Below are positions 24,511-33,824 of a stretch of 56,046 nucleotides of DNA, one piece after another (within the stretch, counting starts at the first letter, position 1; every line of letters begins with the position of its first letter). Position numbers and translations under genes: made by a program. Under the pieces are notes generated by a model. It was not told the DNA's origin. It did no database searches and worked only from the letters and a program-made list of their open reading frames with translations. Where the stretch lies: NCBI GenBank assembly GCA_041175665.1, contig JBEDEM010000012.1:1-56046 (forward strand), given 5' to 3'. This stretch comes from UBA3064 sp016868095. GTDB taxonomy: Bacteria > Pseudomonadota > Gammaproteobacteria > Burkholderiales > Burkholderiaceae_E.

Positions 24511-25440
24511 TTAGCCGTCAAGGCCAAGTAAAGCCTTCAAGTGGCTGCTCGCGCTACGCGCCAATGCATCAAGCTCGTAGCCCCCTTCAAGGCATGAGAT
24601 CACCCGCCCCTGAGCATGCTTATCGGCAACTTGCATCATTTGTTTGGTGACCCATGCAAAGTCCTTCTCAAGCAAGCCGAGGCCGCCCATGTCATCCCAC
24701 TGATGACCATCAAAGCCTGCAGAGATATACATCAGCTCGGGTTTGAATCGATCGAGTGCCTCAAGCCAGTGGCTTTGGACAGCCTCTTGGAAGACATCGC
24801 CTCGAGATCGCGCAGGCAAACCAATATTGACGCGATAAGGGCTTTTCTCGGTTTCGACATGAAAGGGAAATAGATCGGTCTGATAAGTGGAACACATTAA
24901 AACTCGTGAATCATGATAAAAAACAGACTCACTGCCATTGCCATGGTGAACATCGAAGTCAATCAATGCGACGCGCTGGATCTGATAATGCTCCAGGGCA
25001 TGACGAATACCTACCGCGATATTATTGAAAAAACAAAAGCCCATGGCTTCATCAATCGTGGCGTGGTGACCAGGCGGCCGAACATTACAAAATACAATGC
25101 GATGCTGGCCTTGCATCACCAGATCGGTGGCCAGCACCGTTGCGCCTGCGGCGCGGCGCGCAGCCTGCAAGCTGTGTGCGTTCATCAAGGTGTCGGGGTC
25201 GATTCGTTGATAGCCCTCGCTGGGCGCAAGCGAAAACATCCGATTCAAATGCGCTTCACTATGCACCCGTCTAAGTGCTTCCATACTGACGAGCGGCGCA
25301 TCAAAGGATTGCATGACATCAAGCAAGCCTTGCGCCAAAAGCATATCGTTTATTGAAGCAATTCTCGCAGGGCATTCTGGGTGATCGTCACCCATTTCGT
25401 GTTTTAGGCAATCGGCGTGCGTAATGTAGGCAGCTAGCAA
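24511..25440 (-). CDS. Histone-deacetylase-family protein (AcuC/class-II-like)
   Basis: A 309-aa zinc deacetylase. The family motifs are complete: HPECPARI near residue 20, RPPGHHA with the catalytic His pair, DFDVHHGNGSE with the zinc Asp and His, and SAGFDGHQWD with the second zinc Asp, then GGYELDALARS. Bacterial members remove acetyl groups from protein lysines (AcuC) or from polyamines and other amides (HdaH, AphA). The gene overlaps the upstream hydrolase by 7 bp and precedes the Pat-like acetyltransferase, so a lysine acetylation/deacetylation pair is plausible. The final catalytic position is a Tyr in the GGYEL loop, as in active class-II enzymes. Confidence 0.88.
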   Translation of the reverse strand: MLAAYITHADCLKHEMGDDHPECPARIASINDMLLAQGLLDVMQSFDAPLVSMEALRRVHSEAHLNRMFSLAPSEGYQRIDPDTLMNAHSLQAARRAAGATVLATDLVMQGQHRIVFCNVRPPGHHATIDEAMGFCFFNNIAVGIRHALEHYQIQRVALIDFDVHHGNGSESVFYHDSRVLMCSTYQTDLFPFHVETEKSPYRVNIGLPARSRGDVFQEAVQSHWLEALDRFKPELMYISAGFDGHQWDDMGGLGLLEKDFAWVTKQMMQVADKHAQGRVISCLEGGYELDALARSASSHLKALLGLDG

Positions 25441-26261
25441 AGCTTATCGATCCAGGTGTGAATACAATCAAGCGATTCGGGTTCATCTAAAAATGGGACG
25501 TGCCCTCGCTTCGGAATTTCTGCGATGCAAAGCTCAGGAACCCGTCTTTGCATTTCAAGTACAGTTTCCCTCGCAAGCACATCAGAATGTTGCGCGCGAA
25601 TCACTGCAAGCGGCAATCCCTTACAAGCATCAAAAAGTGGCCATAGATCAACGGGAGGCGCTTCAAGCGCTTCCAGCAGCACTGTTCTAATTTCCGGATC
25701 GTAGGGAAGGCAGACATGATCATCGCACTGCACATAATGGCGCTGCGCCTCCTCAGACCAGCGCGAGGCACTGACCTGCTCAAAGCCAGGCTTCACTTTG
25801 GGCATGCGCAGCGCAATTTCTTCAAGCGTTAATAGATCAGGCTTGACACCAACATATTGGGCAATCCGCTTCATACCTTCGGGGTTGAGTTGAGGACCGA
25901 CATCAATAAAGCAAAGCCCTTTGACCCTGTCCGGATGGGTCGCAGCCAAGAACATCCCAAGCAACCCTCCTCGCGAAGAACCAATGATGGCAACCTGCGG
26001 AAGATCCAAAACATCGAGCAGCCTCAACACATCGTCAGCCTCTTGGGCCAAGGTATAGCTTGCAGCACCCGTCCACTGTGAGCGTCCTCGCCCGCGGGCA
26101 TCAAGACGAATAAAGCGCATCTGCTTGGGCAGATGAGGTGCAAGATAATCAAAATCGCGCGCATCACGCGTGAGTCCAGCCAGTCCAAGTAATGGATAGC
26201 CTTCGCCTTCGTCGTCAAAAACTAAGCGGGCGCCATCCTGTGCTTCGAAGCTTTGCATCAT
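25434..26261 (-). CDS. Alpha/beta hydrolase
   Basis: A 275-aa alpha/beta-hydrolase-fold protein of the soluble, non-secreted kind. The nucleophile elbow is IGSSRGGLLG (G-x-S-x-G, Ser near residue 93), the oxyanion-hole region is LAGLTRDARDF, the acid residue is likely in VIRAQHSDVLA, and the catalytic His is in PKRGHVPFLDEPES close to the C-terminus. Such proteins hydrolyse small esters or thioesters; the substrate cannot be told. It lies 24 bp after the CoA-transferase subunit B gene and overlaps the deacetylase-like gene, so it belongs to the same operon. Confidence 0.85.
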   Translation of the reverse strand: MMQSFEAQDGARLVFDDEGEGYPLLGLAGLTRDARDFDYLAPHLPKQMRFIRLDARGRGRSQWTGAASYTLAQEADDVLRLLDVLDLPQVAIIGSSRGGLLGMFLAATHPDRVKGLCFIDVGPQLNPEGMKRIAQYVGVKPDLLTLEEIALRMPKVKPGFEQVSASRWSEEAQRHYVQCDDHVCLPYDPEIRTVLLEALEAPPVDLWPLFDACKGLPLAVIRAQHSDVLARETVLEMQRRVPELCIAEIPKRGHVPFLDEPESLDCIHTWIDKLC

Positions 26262-26285
26262 GATGAGGAATGGATTTTTTAAGAT

Positions 26286-26939
26286 TCACTGAAACTGCAT
26301 AATCGATACGTTTTCTGGAATAATCAAGTGCGCCAGACTCGCTTGCTTGACCTCTTGCACACTTACACCGGGGGCGGTCTCGCGAAGCACTAAGCCTTCA
26401 TCCGTCGGTTCGATCACTGCAAGATCTGTAACAATCAAATCGACGCGTCTCAACGCCGTTAATGGCAGGCTGCATCGTTTGACAATTTTTGACTCACCCT
26501 TGGCAACATGTTGCATCGCCACGATAACTTTGGCTGCACCGGTCACAAGATCCATTGCGCCACCCATGCCCGGAACCATTTTCCCTGGCACCTTCCAGTT
26601 TGCAAGATGGCCAAGCTCGTCGACTTGTAAACCACCGAGTACGGTCATATCGAGGTGGCCACCGCGGATGAGTCCAAAGCTCATCGCGCTATCGATGCTC
26701 GCTGCGCCTGGCACGGCGGTCACAAAGCCCCCGCCTGCATCGGTGAGGTGCGGATCTTCCATGCCTTCGGGTGGTCTGGCACCAAGGCCGATGACGCCGT
26801 TTTCAGCTTGGAAAAACACTCCAGCTTGGGCAGGCACAAAGCCTGCCACCAGGGATGGCAGCCCGATGCCGAGATTAACGAGCATGCCGGGGCGAATCTC
26901 CTGGGCCACACGCCGGGCAATTAAGGTTTTTGCGTCCAT
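26286..26939 (-). CDS. 3-oxoacid CoA-transferase subunit B
   Basis: A 217-aa beta subunit of a class-I CoA-transferase (SCOT type), which moves CoA between succinyl-CoA or acetyl-CoA and a 3-oxo acid such as acetoacetate. The catalytic Glu is in AENGVIGLGARP; MLVNLGIGLPSLV and the dimer strands DLVTGAAKVIVAMQH are typical. The start was set at ATG 26939, which has AAGGA seven bases upstream, instead of the longer frame beginning at 26969. The alpha subunit is directly upstream. In this operon it may channel acetoacetate or polyhydroxybutyrate breakdown products into acetyl-CoA. Confidence 0.92.
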   Translation of the reverse strand: MDAKTLIARRVAQEIRPGMLVNLGIGLPSLVAGFVPAQAGVFFQAENGVIGLGARPPEGMEDPHLTDAGGGFVTAVPGAASIDSAMSFGLIRGGHLDMTVLGGLQVDELGHLANWKVPGKMVPGMGGAMDLVTGAAKVIVAMQHVAKGESKIVKRCSLPLTALRRVDLIVTDLAVIEPTDEGLVLRETAPGVSVQEVKQASLAHLIIPENVSIMQFQ

Positions 26940-26975
26940 CTGATTTCCTTCAACACGCTTTGCCTGCATGATGGC

Positions 26976-27644
26976 TCAAGCCTGTGAGGGCTTCGGTGCA
27001 CGAACCAGCAGGTGATCGACCAAGACCCCGGGCGTCTTGACTGAATCGGGTGGAATAACGCCAACCGGCACAATGCTTTCAGGCTCGGCAATGACCACGT
27101 CGGCCGCCAGTGCAACAATCGGGTTGAAATTGTGCGCCGTGAGCAAATAACTCAAATTGCCTACATGGTCAGCCTGCCATGCACCGACAAGCGCAAAGTC
27201 GGCGCGCAAGGGTGTTTCGAGTAAAAAGGATTTACCCTCAACTTCGATGATTTGCTTGCCAGCTTCCACCTCGGTGCCTAAGCCAGTTGGCGTAAGCACC
27301 CCGCCAAGACCCATGCCACCTGCGCGAATCCGCTCAATCAAGCTGCCTTGGGGTACGAGTTCTACTGCAATCTCGCCGGCAATCATTTTTTTCTGCGTGA
27401 CAGGATTTAGACCGATATGAGAAGCAATGACCTTAGATACAGCACCTGCATCAATCAACTTACCGATACCTTTGCCAGGCATTGCCGTGTCGTTGGCAAT
27501 AACCGTTAAATCCTTAGCGCCGCGTTCAACCAGAGCGTCAATTAAACGCTCTGGCGTACCGACCGCCATAAAACCACCAATCATCAAACGCGCACCATCG
27601 GGAATCATCGCTGCTGCGCTTTGAGCGCTTAGCGCACCTTTCAT
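26976..27644 (-). CDS. 3-oxoacid CoA-transferase subunit A
   Basis: A 222-aa alpha subunit partner of the next gene. Family signatures are IGGFMAVGTPERLIDALVERG (CoA-binding glycine loop) and TVIANDTAMPGKGIGKLID, followed by ASHIGLNPVTQKKM and the C-terminal ADVVIAEPESIVPVG. ATG 27644 is preferred, as GAGG lies eight bases upstream; the frame is open further up. It follows acetate kinase by 10 bp and precedes subunit B by 36 bp. Together the two make a heterotetrameric transferase in ketone-body type metabolism. Confidence 0.92.
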   Translation of the reverse strand: MKGALSAQSAAAMIPDGARLMIGGFMAVGTPERLIDALVERGAKDLTVIANDTAMPGKGIGKLIDAGAVSKVIASHIGLNPVTQKKMIAGEIAVELVPQGSLIERIRAGGMGLGGVLTPTGLGTEVEAGKQIIEVEGKSFLLETPLRADFALVGAWQADHVGNLSYLLTAHNFNPIVALAADVVIAEPESIVPVGVIPPDSVKTPGVLVDHLLVRAPKPSQA

Positions 27645-27654
27645 TGCCATATCC

Positions 27655-28860
27655 TCATGAAACAAGGCCTTGGGAGAGTGAACGCGCAGCACTTGCAATA
27701 ACCAACTCCTCATTGGTCGGTATCACAAGCACCAGCGCTCGGGAACTAGTGGATGAAATCACGCTCTCGCCGTGCTCATTGGCTGCGGCATCAATTTCAA
27801 CACCCATCCAGGCTAAGCGCGAGCAAATCCTCGCTCGGATCGCACTCGCGTTTTCACCAATACCACCGCAAAAAACCAACGCATCCAAACCGCCTAGGGC
27901 TGCTGCCATGGCACCAAGTTCGCGTTGACAGCGGAAAACAAAATAGTCAATGGCCTCGGCTGCGGCTTGATCCGGGGAGGCTTGCAAGGTGCGCATATCG
28001 TTTGAGAGACCAGAGAGTCCGAGCAAGCCTGAGTGCTTATATAAAAGATCTGAAATTTCCGACGCAGTCATTGATTTCTGATCCATTAAATAAAGCAAAA
28101 CGCCTGGGTCTAACTGACCACAACGCGTTCCCATTGGAAGGCCATCAAGCGCTGAGAACCCCATCGTTGAGGCCACCGAGCGGCCCTCGGAAATGGCGCA
28201 CATCGAAGCACCATTGCCTAGGTGGGCGATAACAAGCTTGCCTTGTGCACTTGCAGGAAAGCGCTGCTGAAAAGCAGCAAGCACGAACTCATAGCTCAGG
28301 CCGTGGAATCCATAGCGACGAACACCTTCGTCGTAGAGCGCACGTGGCAGCGCAAACGTATCGTTGACCCAGGGATGGCTGCGGTGAAATGCAGTATCAA
28401 AACACGCAACTTGGGCAACGCCTGGAAAAGCTTCACTTGCTAAAGCAATGCCGCGAAGATTGTGCGGTTGGTGGAGTGGCGCGAAAGGAATGAGCTTGGC
28501 TAAATCGGCAAGCACTTGCTCATTGATCAAGGTCGGCATCGCATAATGCTGACCGCCATGAACCACGCGATGGCCTACGGCGCTAAGCTGCCTCGTATCG
28601 CGATTCAAGCCAAGCACCTCAATAATCCTTTGGAAGGCGTCCTCATGACTTTCAAGTCCGCCTTGTACCGCTGGCACATCCCGGCCTTGATGATCGTGGA
28701 TTCGAATGTGTGCATCAGGGCCAATGCGATCGACAAGACCGTTATAAAGTGGCTTGTCATTGCCATCACAAAAGAGGGCAAACTTTAGCGAACTCGAACC
28801 CGCATTGAGCGTGAGCACTGCATCAGCGCCAAGATCAAAATCTGTGTCGAGCGTGCTCAT
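27655..28860 (-). CDS. ackA: Acetate (or propionate/butyrate) kinase
   Basis: A 401-aa acetokinase-family enzyme that interconverts acyl phosphate plus ADP and acyl acid plus ATP. Signature 1 is LTLNAGSSSLKFALF at the N-terminus, signature 2 is GHRVVHGGQHY, and FGFHGLSYEFV-like (YGFHGLSYEFV) plus HLGNGASMCAI carry active-site His and Asn residues. ATG 28860 overlaps the stop of the phosphotransacetylase gene (ATGA), so the two enzymes are coupled, as in pta-ackA pathways. Whether acetate, propionate or butyrate is the main substrate cannot be told from sequence. Confidence 0.93.
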   Translation of the reverse strand: MSTLDTDFDLGADAVLTLNAGSSSLKFALFCDGNDKPLYNGLVDRIGPDAHIRIHDHQGRDVPAVQGGLESHEDAFQRIIEVLGLNRDTRQLSAVGHRVVHGGQHYAMPTLINEQVLADLAKLIPFAPLHQPHNLRGIALASEAFPGVAQVACFDTAFHRSHPWVNDTFALPRALYDEGVRRYGFHGLSYEFVLAAFQQRFPASAQGKLVIAHLGNGASMCAISEGRSVASTMGFSALDGLPMGTRCGQLDPGVLLYLMDQKSMTASEISDLLYKHSGLLGLSGLSNDMRTLQASPDQAAAEAIDYFVFRCQRELGAMAAALGGLDALVFCGGIGENASAIRARICSRLAWMGVEIDAAANEHGESVISSTSSRALVLVIPTNEELVIASAARSLSQGLVS

Positions 28861-30260
28861 GTACTTTGCTGATGTGATGCATGGTGAAGCGCGGCAACCG
28901 CACACGATGCAAGCCTAGACATCGCACTATCAGAACGCGAATTCAAAATCACAGGAACTTTTGCACCCAAGACAACACCAGCGCCTTCGGCGTGGCTGAT
29001 ATAGGCCAGTTGCTTTGCGAGCATATTGCCTGCATCAAGACCTGGGACCAGCAAAATATTGGCCTGCCCCGCCACACCGCCTTTTAGTCCTTTTGTTCGC
29101 GCTGCGCCAAGATCCACAGCATTATCCATAGCAAGAGGGCCTTCGACCAGACCGCCACGAATCTGACCGCGATCAGCCATTTTCGATAACAATGCAGCAT
29201 CGATAGACGATTGAATAGCCGGATTGACCGTTTCAACCGCGCTTAACACCCCAACACGTGGCTCCATGCCGATCGATCTTGCAAGATCAATAGCGTTCTG
29301 ACAAATATCAACTTTTGTTGCAAGATCAGGTGCAATATTGATTGCGGCATCAGTCACAATCAAAGGCTCAGGCATACCCGGAACATCCATCACAAACACA
29401 TGGGTGAATCGTCGCCCTCCCCGAAGACCATGGGTTTTATCAAGCATGGGCCGAAGCAAATCATCTGTATGCAAATGCCCCTTCATCACGGCTGCTGCTC
29501 TTCCCTCGCGAACAATCGCACAGGCTTTGGCAGCGACCGCATCGTCACTACCCTGCACATCAATCATCTCAAAGCCTGAGAGATCCTCTTGCAATTGCTC
29601 AGCAGCTCGCCTGATGGCATCTGCCCTGCCAATCAGAATCGGCACAATCACCGACTCGCGGGCAGCTAGCAATGCACCAGCCAAGGCATTTGTCTCGGTG
29701 GGACAAACGACTGCCATCGGCAAAGGCTGCAGGGGCCTAACCTTTTCAAGCAAGTGCTCAAAGTGCCGGTGCCTTTGCACGACGAGTCCTGGCAAGGCAA
29801 TATTGGCCTCAATATGTGTTGAGGGTGCGCTAACAAGCGCTTCGCCGCTCACAATCAAGGCCTCATCGGCAAGTCGATGCACCGTGGTTTGCAAGAGCAC
29901 CAACCCACCGGCCTGCTTTTCGATGACCTTCACCCGACAGATAAGTTCTTCACCAGCATGGGCCCGTTCGTGAAACTCTAGATGTTGGCGCCTGTAAAGC
30001 GTACCTGCACCTGGAAGCTGGGTGCCTAGGACTGCTGAAATCAAGGAAGCAACGAATAGGCCTGGCGCAACCCGCTGTTGGGTATTCGAAGACGACGCAA
30101 GCTCCTGTGGTTCGGACCATTGGGCATCGCTCAGATGCAAGGGATTATAATTTCCAGAACACGCCGCAAAAGCAAACAGATCATCGGTTGTGATGAGGCG
30201 CTTGATCTCAGCCGATTCGCCAGGCTCAAGCTCTGCAAAGGTGCGGTTCATCAGGCGCAT
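28857..30260 (-). CDS. Bifunctional MaoC-like hydratase/phosphate acyltransferase
   Basis: A 467-aa fusion. The N-terminal 140 residues form a hot-dog/MaoC domain with DDLFAFAACSGNYNPLHLSD and VAPGLFVASLISAVLGTQLPG (R-specific enoyl-CoA hydratase type); the rest is a phosphotransacetylase/phosphotransbutyrylase domain (VVCPTETNALAGALLAARES, AAVMKGHLHTDDLLRP, GGVAGQANILLVPGLDAGN). It would turn acyl-CoA plus phosphate into acyl phosphate for the kinase downstream. ATG 30260 has AGGAGG five bases upstream and overlaps the stop of the DUF3141 gene by one base. The fused form is known in proteobacteria with the same neighbours. Confidence 0.88.
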   Translation of the reverse strand: MRLMNRTFAELEPGESAEIKRLITTDDLFAFAACSGNYNPLHLSDAQWSEPQELASSSNTQQRVAPGLFVASLISAVLGTQLPGAGTLYRRQHLEFHERAHAGEELICRVKVIEKQAGGLVLLQTTVHRLADEALIVSGEALVSAPSTHIEANIALPGLVVQRHRHFEHLLEKVRPLQPLPMAVVCPTETNALAGALLAARESVIVPILIGRADAIRRAAEQLQEDLSGFEMIDVQGSDDAVAAKACAIVREGRAAAVMKGHLHTDDLLRPMLDKTHGLRGGRRFTHVFVMDVPGMPEPLIVTDAAINIAPDLATKVDICQNAIDLARSIGMEPRVGVLSAVETVNPAIQSSIDAALLSKMADRGQIRGGLVEGPLAMDNAVDLGAARTKGLKGGVAGQANILLVPGLDAGNMLAKQLAYISHAEGAGVVLGAKVPVILNSRSDSAMSRLASCAVAALHHASHQQST

Positions 30261-32791
30261 CAAACCCTCCTGGTACTTTTGCCTTTGGCAGGCTTTCGAG
30301 CGCTAGTCGCACGGGGCGCCTTTGGGATCGCTGCTTCAAGAGCCTCGCTTTCATGATGATCCTCGCTTATCAGCGCGCGATACACATCGGTATGGCGACG
30401 GGGGCTTGCATGAAGTGGATTTTCTAGAACATTTTCAATGTTGGTATCAAGATCGAGCACCTGCCTAAATCGTTTTAACAAATGGATCGTATCAGCTGAC
30501 ATCTCATCGACCGAACCTGGAATGTATTGCACCAATTGAACTGCGAGTTCGCGCTCGGCGGGCTCATGGATCAAGCCTGCGAGCGTTTCAATGGCAAGCT
30601 CAGGCTCAAAACTTGCGATGATGGTTTGCTGGTGGATGATCATGGCACGGCGCTCTGCACCAAGCGATTTAAAGGGCTCATCCATGGTTAGCACCTGGCT
30701 TGAGCGCTCAAGGCGGTCACGGCGAACCTGACCACGATTGTCCGCCAGCAAAACAAGCATACGAATCACGGCTTCGGCAAAGCCACCTTGCTCGATCGCC
30801 TCAAGCGCTTTGGCTACCTCAGGAAGGCCTCTTACTTCATCGCCGGTTTTCAGGGTTCGACGCGACTCATGGGTTTTGCCAAAAGCTCTACCCCAGGGTG
30901 TGGACCAAAAGCCATAAAACGCAAGCTCATAACCCATGTCGCGGGTATCGCGATAAAAATCAATCATTTGTTCAGTTGCCTGAACCCAAAGCGACTCTGC
31001 CGCCACAAAGGGATTGTCCTCAGCTGCCTTATGACGGTTTTCCTTCACCCGACTTGCGACTGCCGCCACGGGTGCCATCAGCGGGTTTTTGGTCGAGAGC
31101 ATGGCACGACTGAGTCGTTGGGGGTGTGCCGCGCGGGAAAGCTCAGCCGAGGTATGCGTAACGCCTGCCTTGACCCATGGACGGAGCACTGCGTCATACA
31201 TTTGAGCCTGAACTTCAGACGTACGGGCCACCGCGGCAAAGGGCCGCTCATCAGCAACCCCATCATCAAGGGCGCGTAAGTCGTCCATTGTGCGCTCGGA
31301 AAAACTCACAGTGAAGCGCTTTTTGCCGTCGACTTCTTTGATATCTTCGATTTGCATCTCATAGAGGCCAGGTGCCAGGGCTTCAATCGTTTCAAGGGTT
31401 GAAGCGACCTCGCTATGCTCCTTATTGGCGATTTGCGATGACACGAAAATACCGAGATGGCCGACCTGCTCGTGCACCATGTAAATGATGCGCTGCCCAC
31501 GAATGCGAATTTCACCAACGTCGGCATAAGTATCGACAATCCAATTAAGTGCTTGTTGTGGTGGGGTGATATTGTCACCGTGGCTTGCAAAAACGATGAT
31601 CGGCGCCCTGATGGCCTTTAGATCAACAGGGCGACCCGGTTCGAGGCGCGCTTCATTCTTGGTCAGGCGATTACCGACGAAAAGCTGCTCAACAATCCAG
31701 CGAATTTCAGCCTCGTTGAGTAGGAAAAATCCGCCCCACCAGGTTTCAAATTCCAGAAAGGCCTCATCGCCTTTATCGATATCACGATAAAGATCAGTAT
31801 ATTTTCTAAAAAGGGTGCGTGCTGGATTCAATAGTTCGAAATTCTGTACTAAATGCGCACCGTCGAACTTTCCACCACCAAGGTCTGAGAGCATCATCGG
31901 AATCCATGTACCACCGAGCACGCCTGCGTTGTAACGCATGGGATTTTCGCCAACCTTGCCTGCCCAGGGCGTGACCGGGGCGCCATTGATCACGATCGGG
32001 CCCGTAAGGTCGGTATTGCTCGCGGCAAGCAATAGCGTCGCCCAACCACCCTGACAGTTACCAGTGACGACAGGCTTTGGTGCATCGGGGTGTAGACGCA
32101 TAACCTCGCGTACAAAAGCTGCCTCGGTCCGAGTCACGTATGAAAGAAACTGTCCGGGTTCGGGATCGCGACGAAAGGCGACAAAATACACAGGGTGATG
32201 TTCGCGAAGGGCCACACCCACTTGAGAGTCGGTCTTAAAGCCACCAATACCTGGTCCGTGGCCAGCACGAGGATCGATAACAATATAAGGGCGACGGCTG
32301 TTGTCGATCGTAATGCCATCAGGAGGCAGAATTTTAAGGAGCTGGTAATTTGATGGATACTTTTGATCACGACCGTCCATGACGATCTCATAATCATAGG
32401 CAAGCACAGGCGGACAGCCCTTCGCTTCATGTTCTAGAAAGATATCACCGCGTTTTCGCAGGGTATCCATCGTGAGGCAGGCCCGCTCTGTGGCATCAAG
32501 CAGGTATTTTCCCCAGTCAGCCCAAAGCGAGCCCTGTTGCTGGGCAAGATTCATGGCGCTTGCAAGCGCCTCGCTGTTTTTCATCAGTTCAGCGCTGCGT
32601 TTACCGTGAACATCACGGATCCGTTGTGCGTTTCGGCTGGCTGCTGTGCTCAGTATATCGCTGCTACCCACGCCAGCCTTCAGCTCGGATTCGCTGTCTT
32701 GCATCGAGCGGCGCCACAAATCGAACACATCATTCAGTTGCCTTGCAAAACTCGATGGATCGGCAGCAAGATGGTCGAAAATATTACTCAT
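30260..32791 (-). CDS. DUF3141 protein with PhaC-like alpha/beta-hydrolase domain
   Basis: An 843-aa cytoplasmic protein of the DUF3141 family. The central part (residues about 130-400) resembles polyhydroxyalkanoate synthases: IVIDPRAGHGPGIGGFKTDSQVG, then PVVTGNCQGGWATLLLA, in which a Cys stands in the nucleophile elbow G-x-C-x-G as in PhaC, and APIIVFASHGDNITPPQQALNW with Asp, and VHEQVGHLGIF with His. About 400 mostly helical residues follow and end in a Lys/Arg-rich tail. The role is not established; location next to hydratase, phosphotransacetylase and FabI fits polyester or acyl-CoA chemistry. AGGAAG precedes the ATG. Confidence 0.8.
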   Translation of the reverse strand: MSNIFDHLAADPSSFARQLNDVFDLWRRSMQDSESELKAGVGSSDILSTAASRNAQRIRDVHGKRSAELMKNSEALASAMNLAQQQGSLWADWGKYLLDATERACLTMDTLRKRGDIFLEHEAKGCPPVLAYDYEIVMDGRDQKYPSNYQLLKILPPDGITIDNSRRPYIVIDPRAGHGPGIGGFKTDSQVGVALREHHPVYFVAFRRDPEPGQFLSYVTRTEAAFVREVMRLHPDAPKPVVTGNCQGGWATLLLAASNTDLTGPIVINGAPVTPWAGKVGENPMRYNAGVLGGTWIPMMLSDLGGGKFDGAHLVQNFELLNPARTLFRKYTDLYRDIDKGDEAFLEFETWWGGFFLLNEAEIRWIVEQLFVGNRLTKNEARLEPGRPVDLKAIRAPIIVFASHGDNITPPQQALNWIVDTYADVGEIRIRGQRIIYMVHEQVGHLGIFVSSQIANKEHSEVASTLETIEALAPGLYEMQIEDIKEVDGKKRFTVSFSERTMDDLRALDDGVADERPFAAVARTSEVQAQMYDAVLRPWVKAGVTHTSAELSRAAHPQRLSRAMLSTKNPLMAPVAAVASRVKENRHKAAEDNPFVAAESLWVQATEQMIDFYRDTRDMGYELAFYGFWSTPWGRAFGKTHESRRTLKTGDEVRGLPEVAKALEAIEQGGFAEAVIRMLVLLADNRGQVRRDRLERSSQVLTMDEPFKSLGAERRAMIIHQQTIIASFEPELAIETLAGLIHEPAERELAVQLVQYIPGSVDEMSADTIHLLKRFRQVLDLDTNIENVLENPLHASPRRHTDVYRALISEDHHESEALEAAIPKAPRATSARKPAKGKSTRRV

Positions 32792-32844
32792 TGCGAAACT
32801 TCCTATAACGCTTTGTTCATGAATCTCTGAGCCGAGTCAAGGCA

Positions 32845-33684
32845 CTAGGCCATATGATGCAGACCGGCATCCACATAAATCACATCACCCGTCATACCCG
32901 AGGCCGCGCCGCCGACCAAAAAGGCCACCACACGCCCTACTTCAGCGATATCGACCAAACGATGCTCAGGGGTTCTTTCAACTGCCATGCGGACGAGTTC
33001 ATCGAAATGATCGATACCGCTCGCCGCTCTTGTCTTGAGCGGGCCCGGCGATACGGCATAGACCCTGATCTTGGATTGACCTAGTTCATGCGCCATGTAG
33101 CGAACCGTTGACTCAAGTGCAGCCTTCACGGGGCCCATCATGTTGTAGTTCTGAACAACCTTGTCGGCACCGTAATAACTCATCGTAACAAGTGCACCAC
33201 CCGGCCTCATCAGCGGCTCGGCGTGATGGGCAAGTTCGACAAAGGAATGGCAGGAGATTTGCATCGCCTGCAAGAAACCTTCGCGCGAGCAGTCAACAAT
33301 TCGGCCGTGCAAATCGTCTTTTGGTGCAAACGCTATTGAATGAATAATGAAATCAAGATAGCCCCACTGAGCCTTGATCTGCTCAAACATGCTTGCCACC
33401 GCCGATTCCTCAGCCACATCGAGAGGAAGTAGCATCGAAGCGCCGATCTGTTTGGCAAGCGGCTCAACATAAGGCTTTGCCTTAGCATTTAAGTAGGTTA
33501 ATGCGACTTCAGCGCCAAAGCCACGCAACTTGGCAGCACAACCAAAGGCAATGCTGTGCTCGTTGGCAACGCCCACAATCAAGCCGCGCCGACCACGCAG
33601 CATGTCGCCGATTTTGCTGTTCTCGTCCCAGATTTTGGGCAGTGGATCGCGATGACTTGGGGCAATAGCTTCAGGTTCACTCAT
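32845..33684 (-). CDS. fabI: Enoyl-ACP reductase, FabI type
   Basis: A 279-aa short-chain-dehydrogenase-fold reductase of the FabI type. The NADH-binding loop reads RGLIVGVANEHSIAFGCAA, the strand-4 end HSIAFAP (FabI variants have HSIAFA) and the catalytic Tyr-x6-Lys is YNMMGPVKA. SPGPLKTRAASGI and TGDVIYVDAGLH are also FabI-specific. It reduces trans-2-enoyl-ACP (or enoyl-CoA) in fatty acid synthesis; its place next to phosphotransacetylase and DUF3141 points to a second, specialised copy. ATG 33684 was taken rather than the upstream TTG. It is the first gene of the long minus-strand operon and sits behind a Pho-box-like promoter. Confidence 0.9.
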   Translation of the reverse strand: MSEPEAIAPSHRDPLPKIWDENSKIGDMLRGRRGLIVGVANEHSIAFGCAAKLRGFGAEVALTYLNAKAKPYVEPLAKQIGASMLLPLDVAEESAVASMFEQIKAQWGYLDFIIHSIAFAPKDDLHGRIVDCSREGFLQAMQISCHSFVELAHHAEPLMRPGGALVTMSYYGADKVVQNYNMMGPVKAALESTVRYMAHELGQSKIRVYAVSPGPLKTRAASGIDHFDELVRMAVERTPEHRLVDIAEVGRVVAFLVGGAASGMTGDVIYVDAGLHHMA

Positions 33685-33763
33685 GATCGGACTCGGCAAA
33701 AAGAAAGATGAGATGCGCTCGAAACTAAAAACTCGAGGGCATGATGAGGTCTTGTTCCCCTAC

Positions 33764-33797
33764 AGTATAAAGGGTCTTAATGACGGCCGAATGTCGA
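33764..33797 (-). promoter_or_regulatory. Pho-box-like promoter of the fabI operon
   Basis: On the minus strand TCGACAT (33791-33797) and CCGTCAT (33780-33786) are 11 bp apart; the second matches the consensus at six of seven positions, the first at four. A near-consensus -10 TATACT lies at 33764-33769, exactly 10 bp after the box. Confidence 0.55.
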
Positions 33798-33824
33798 TCG
33801 GACGCGAGGACTGCCGATAGGACG

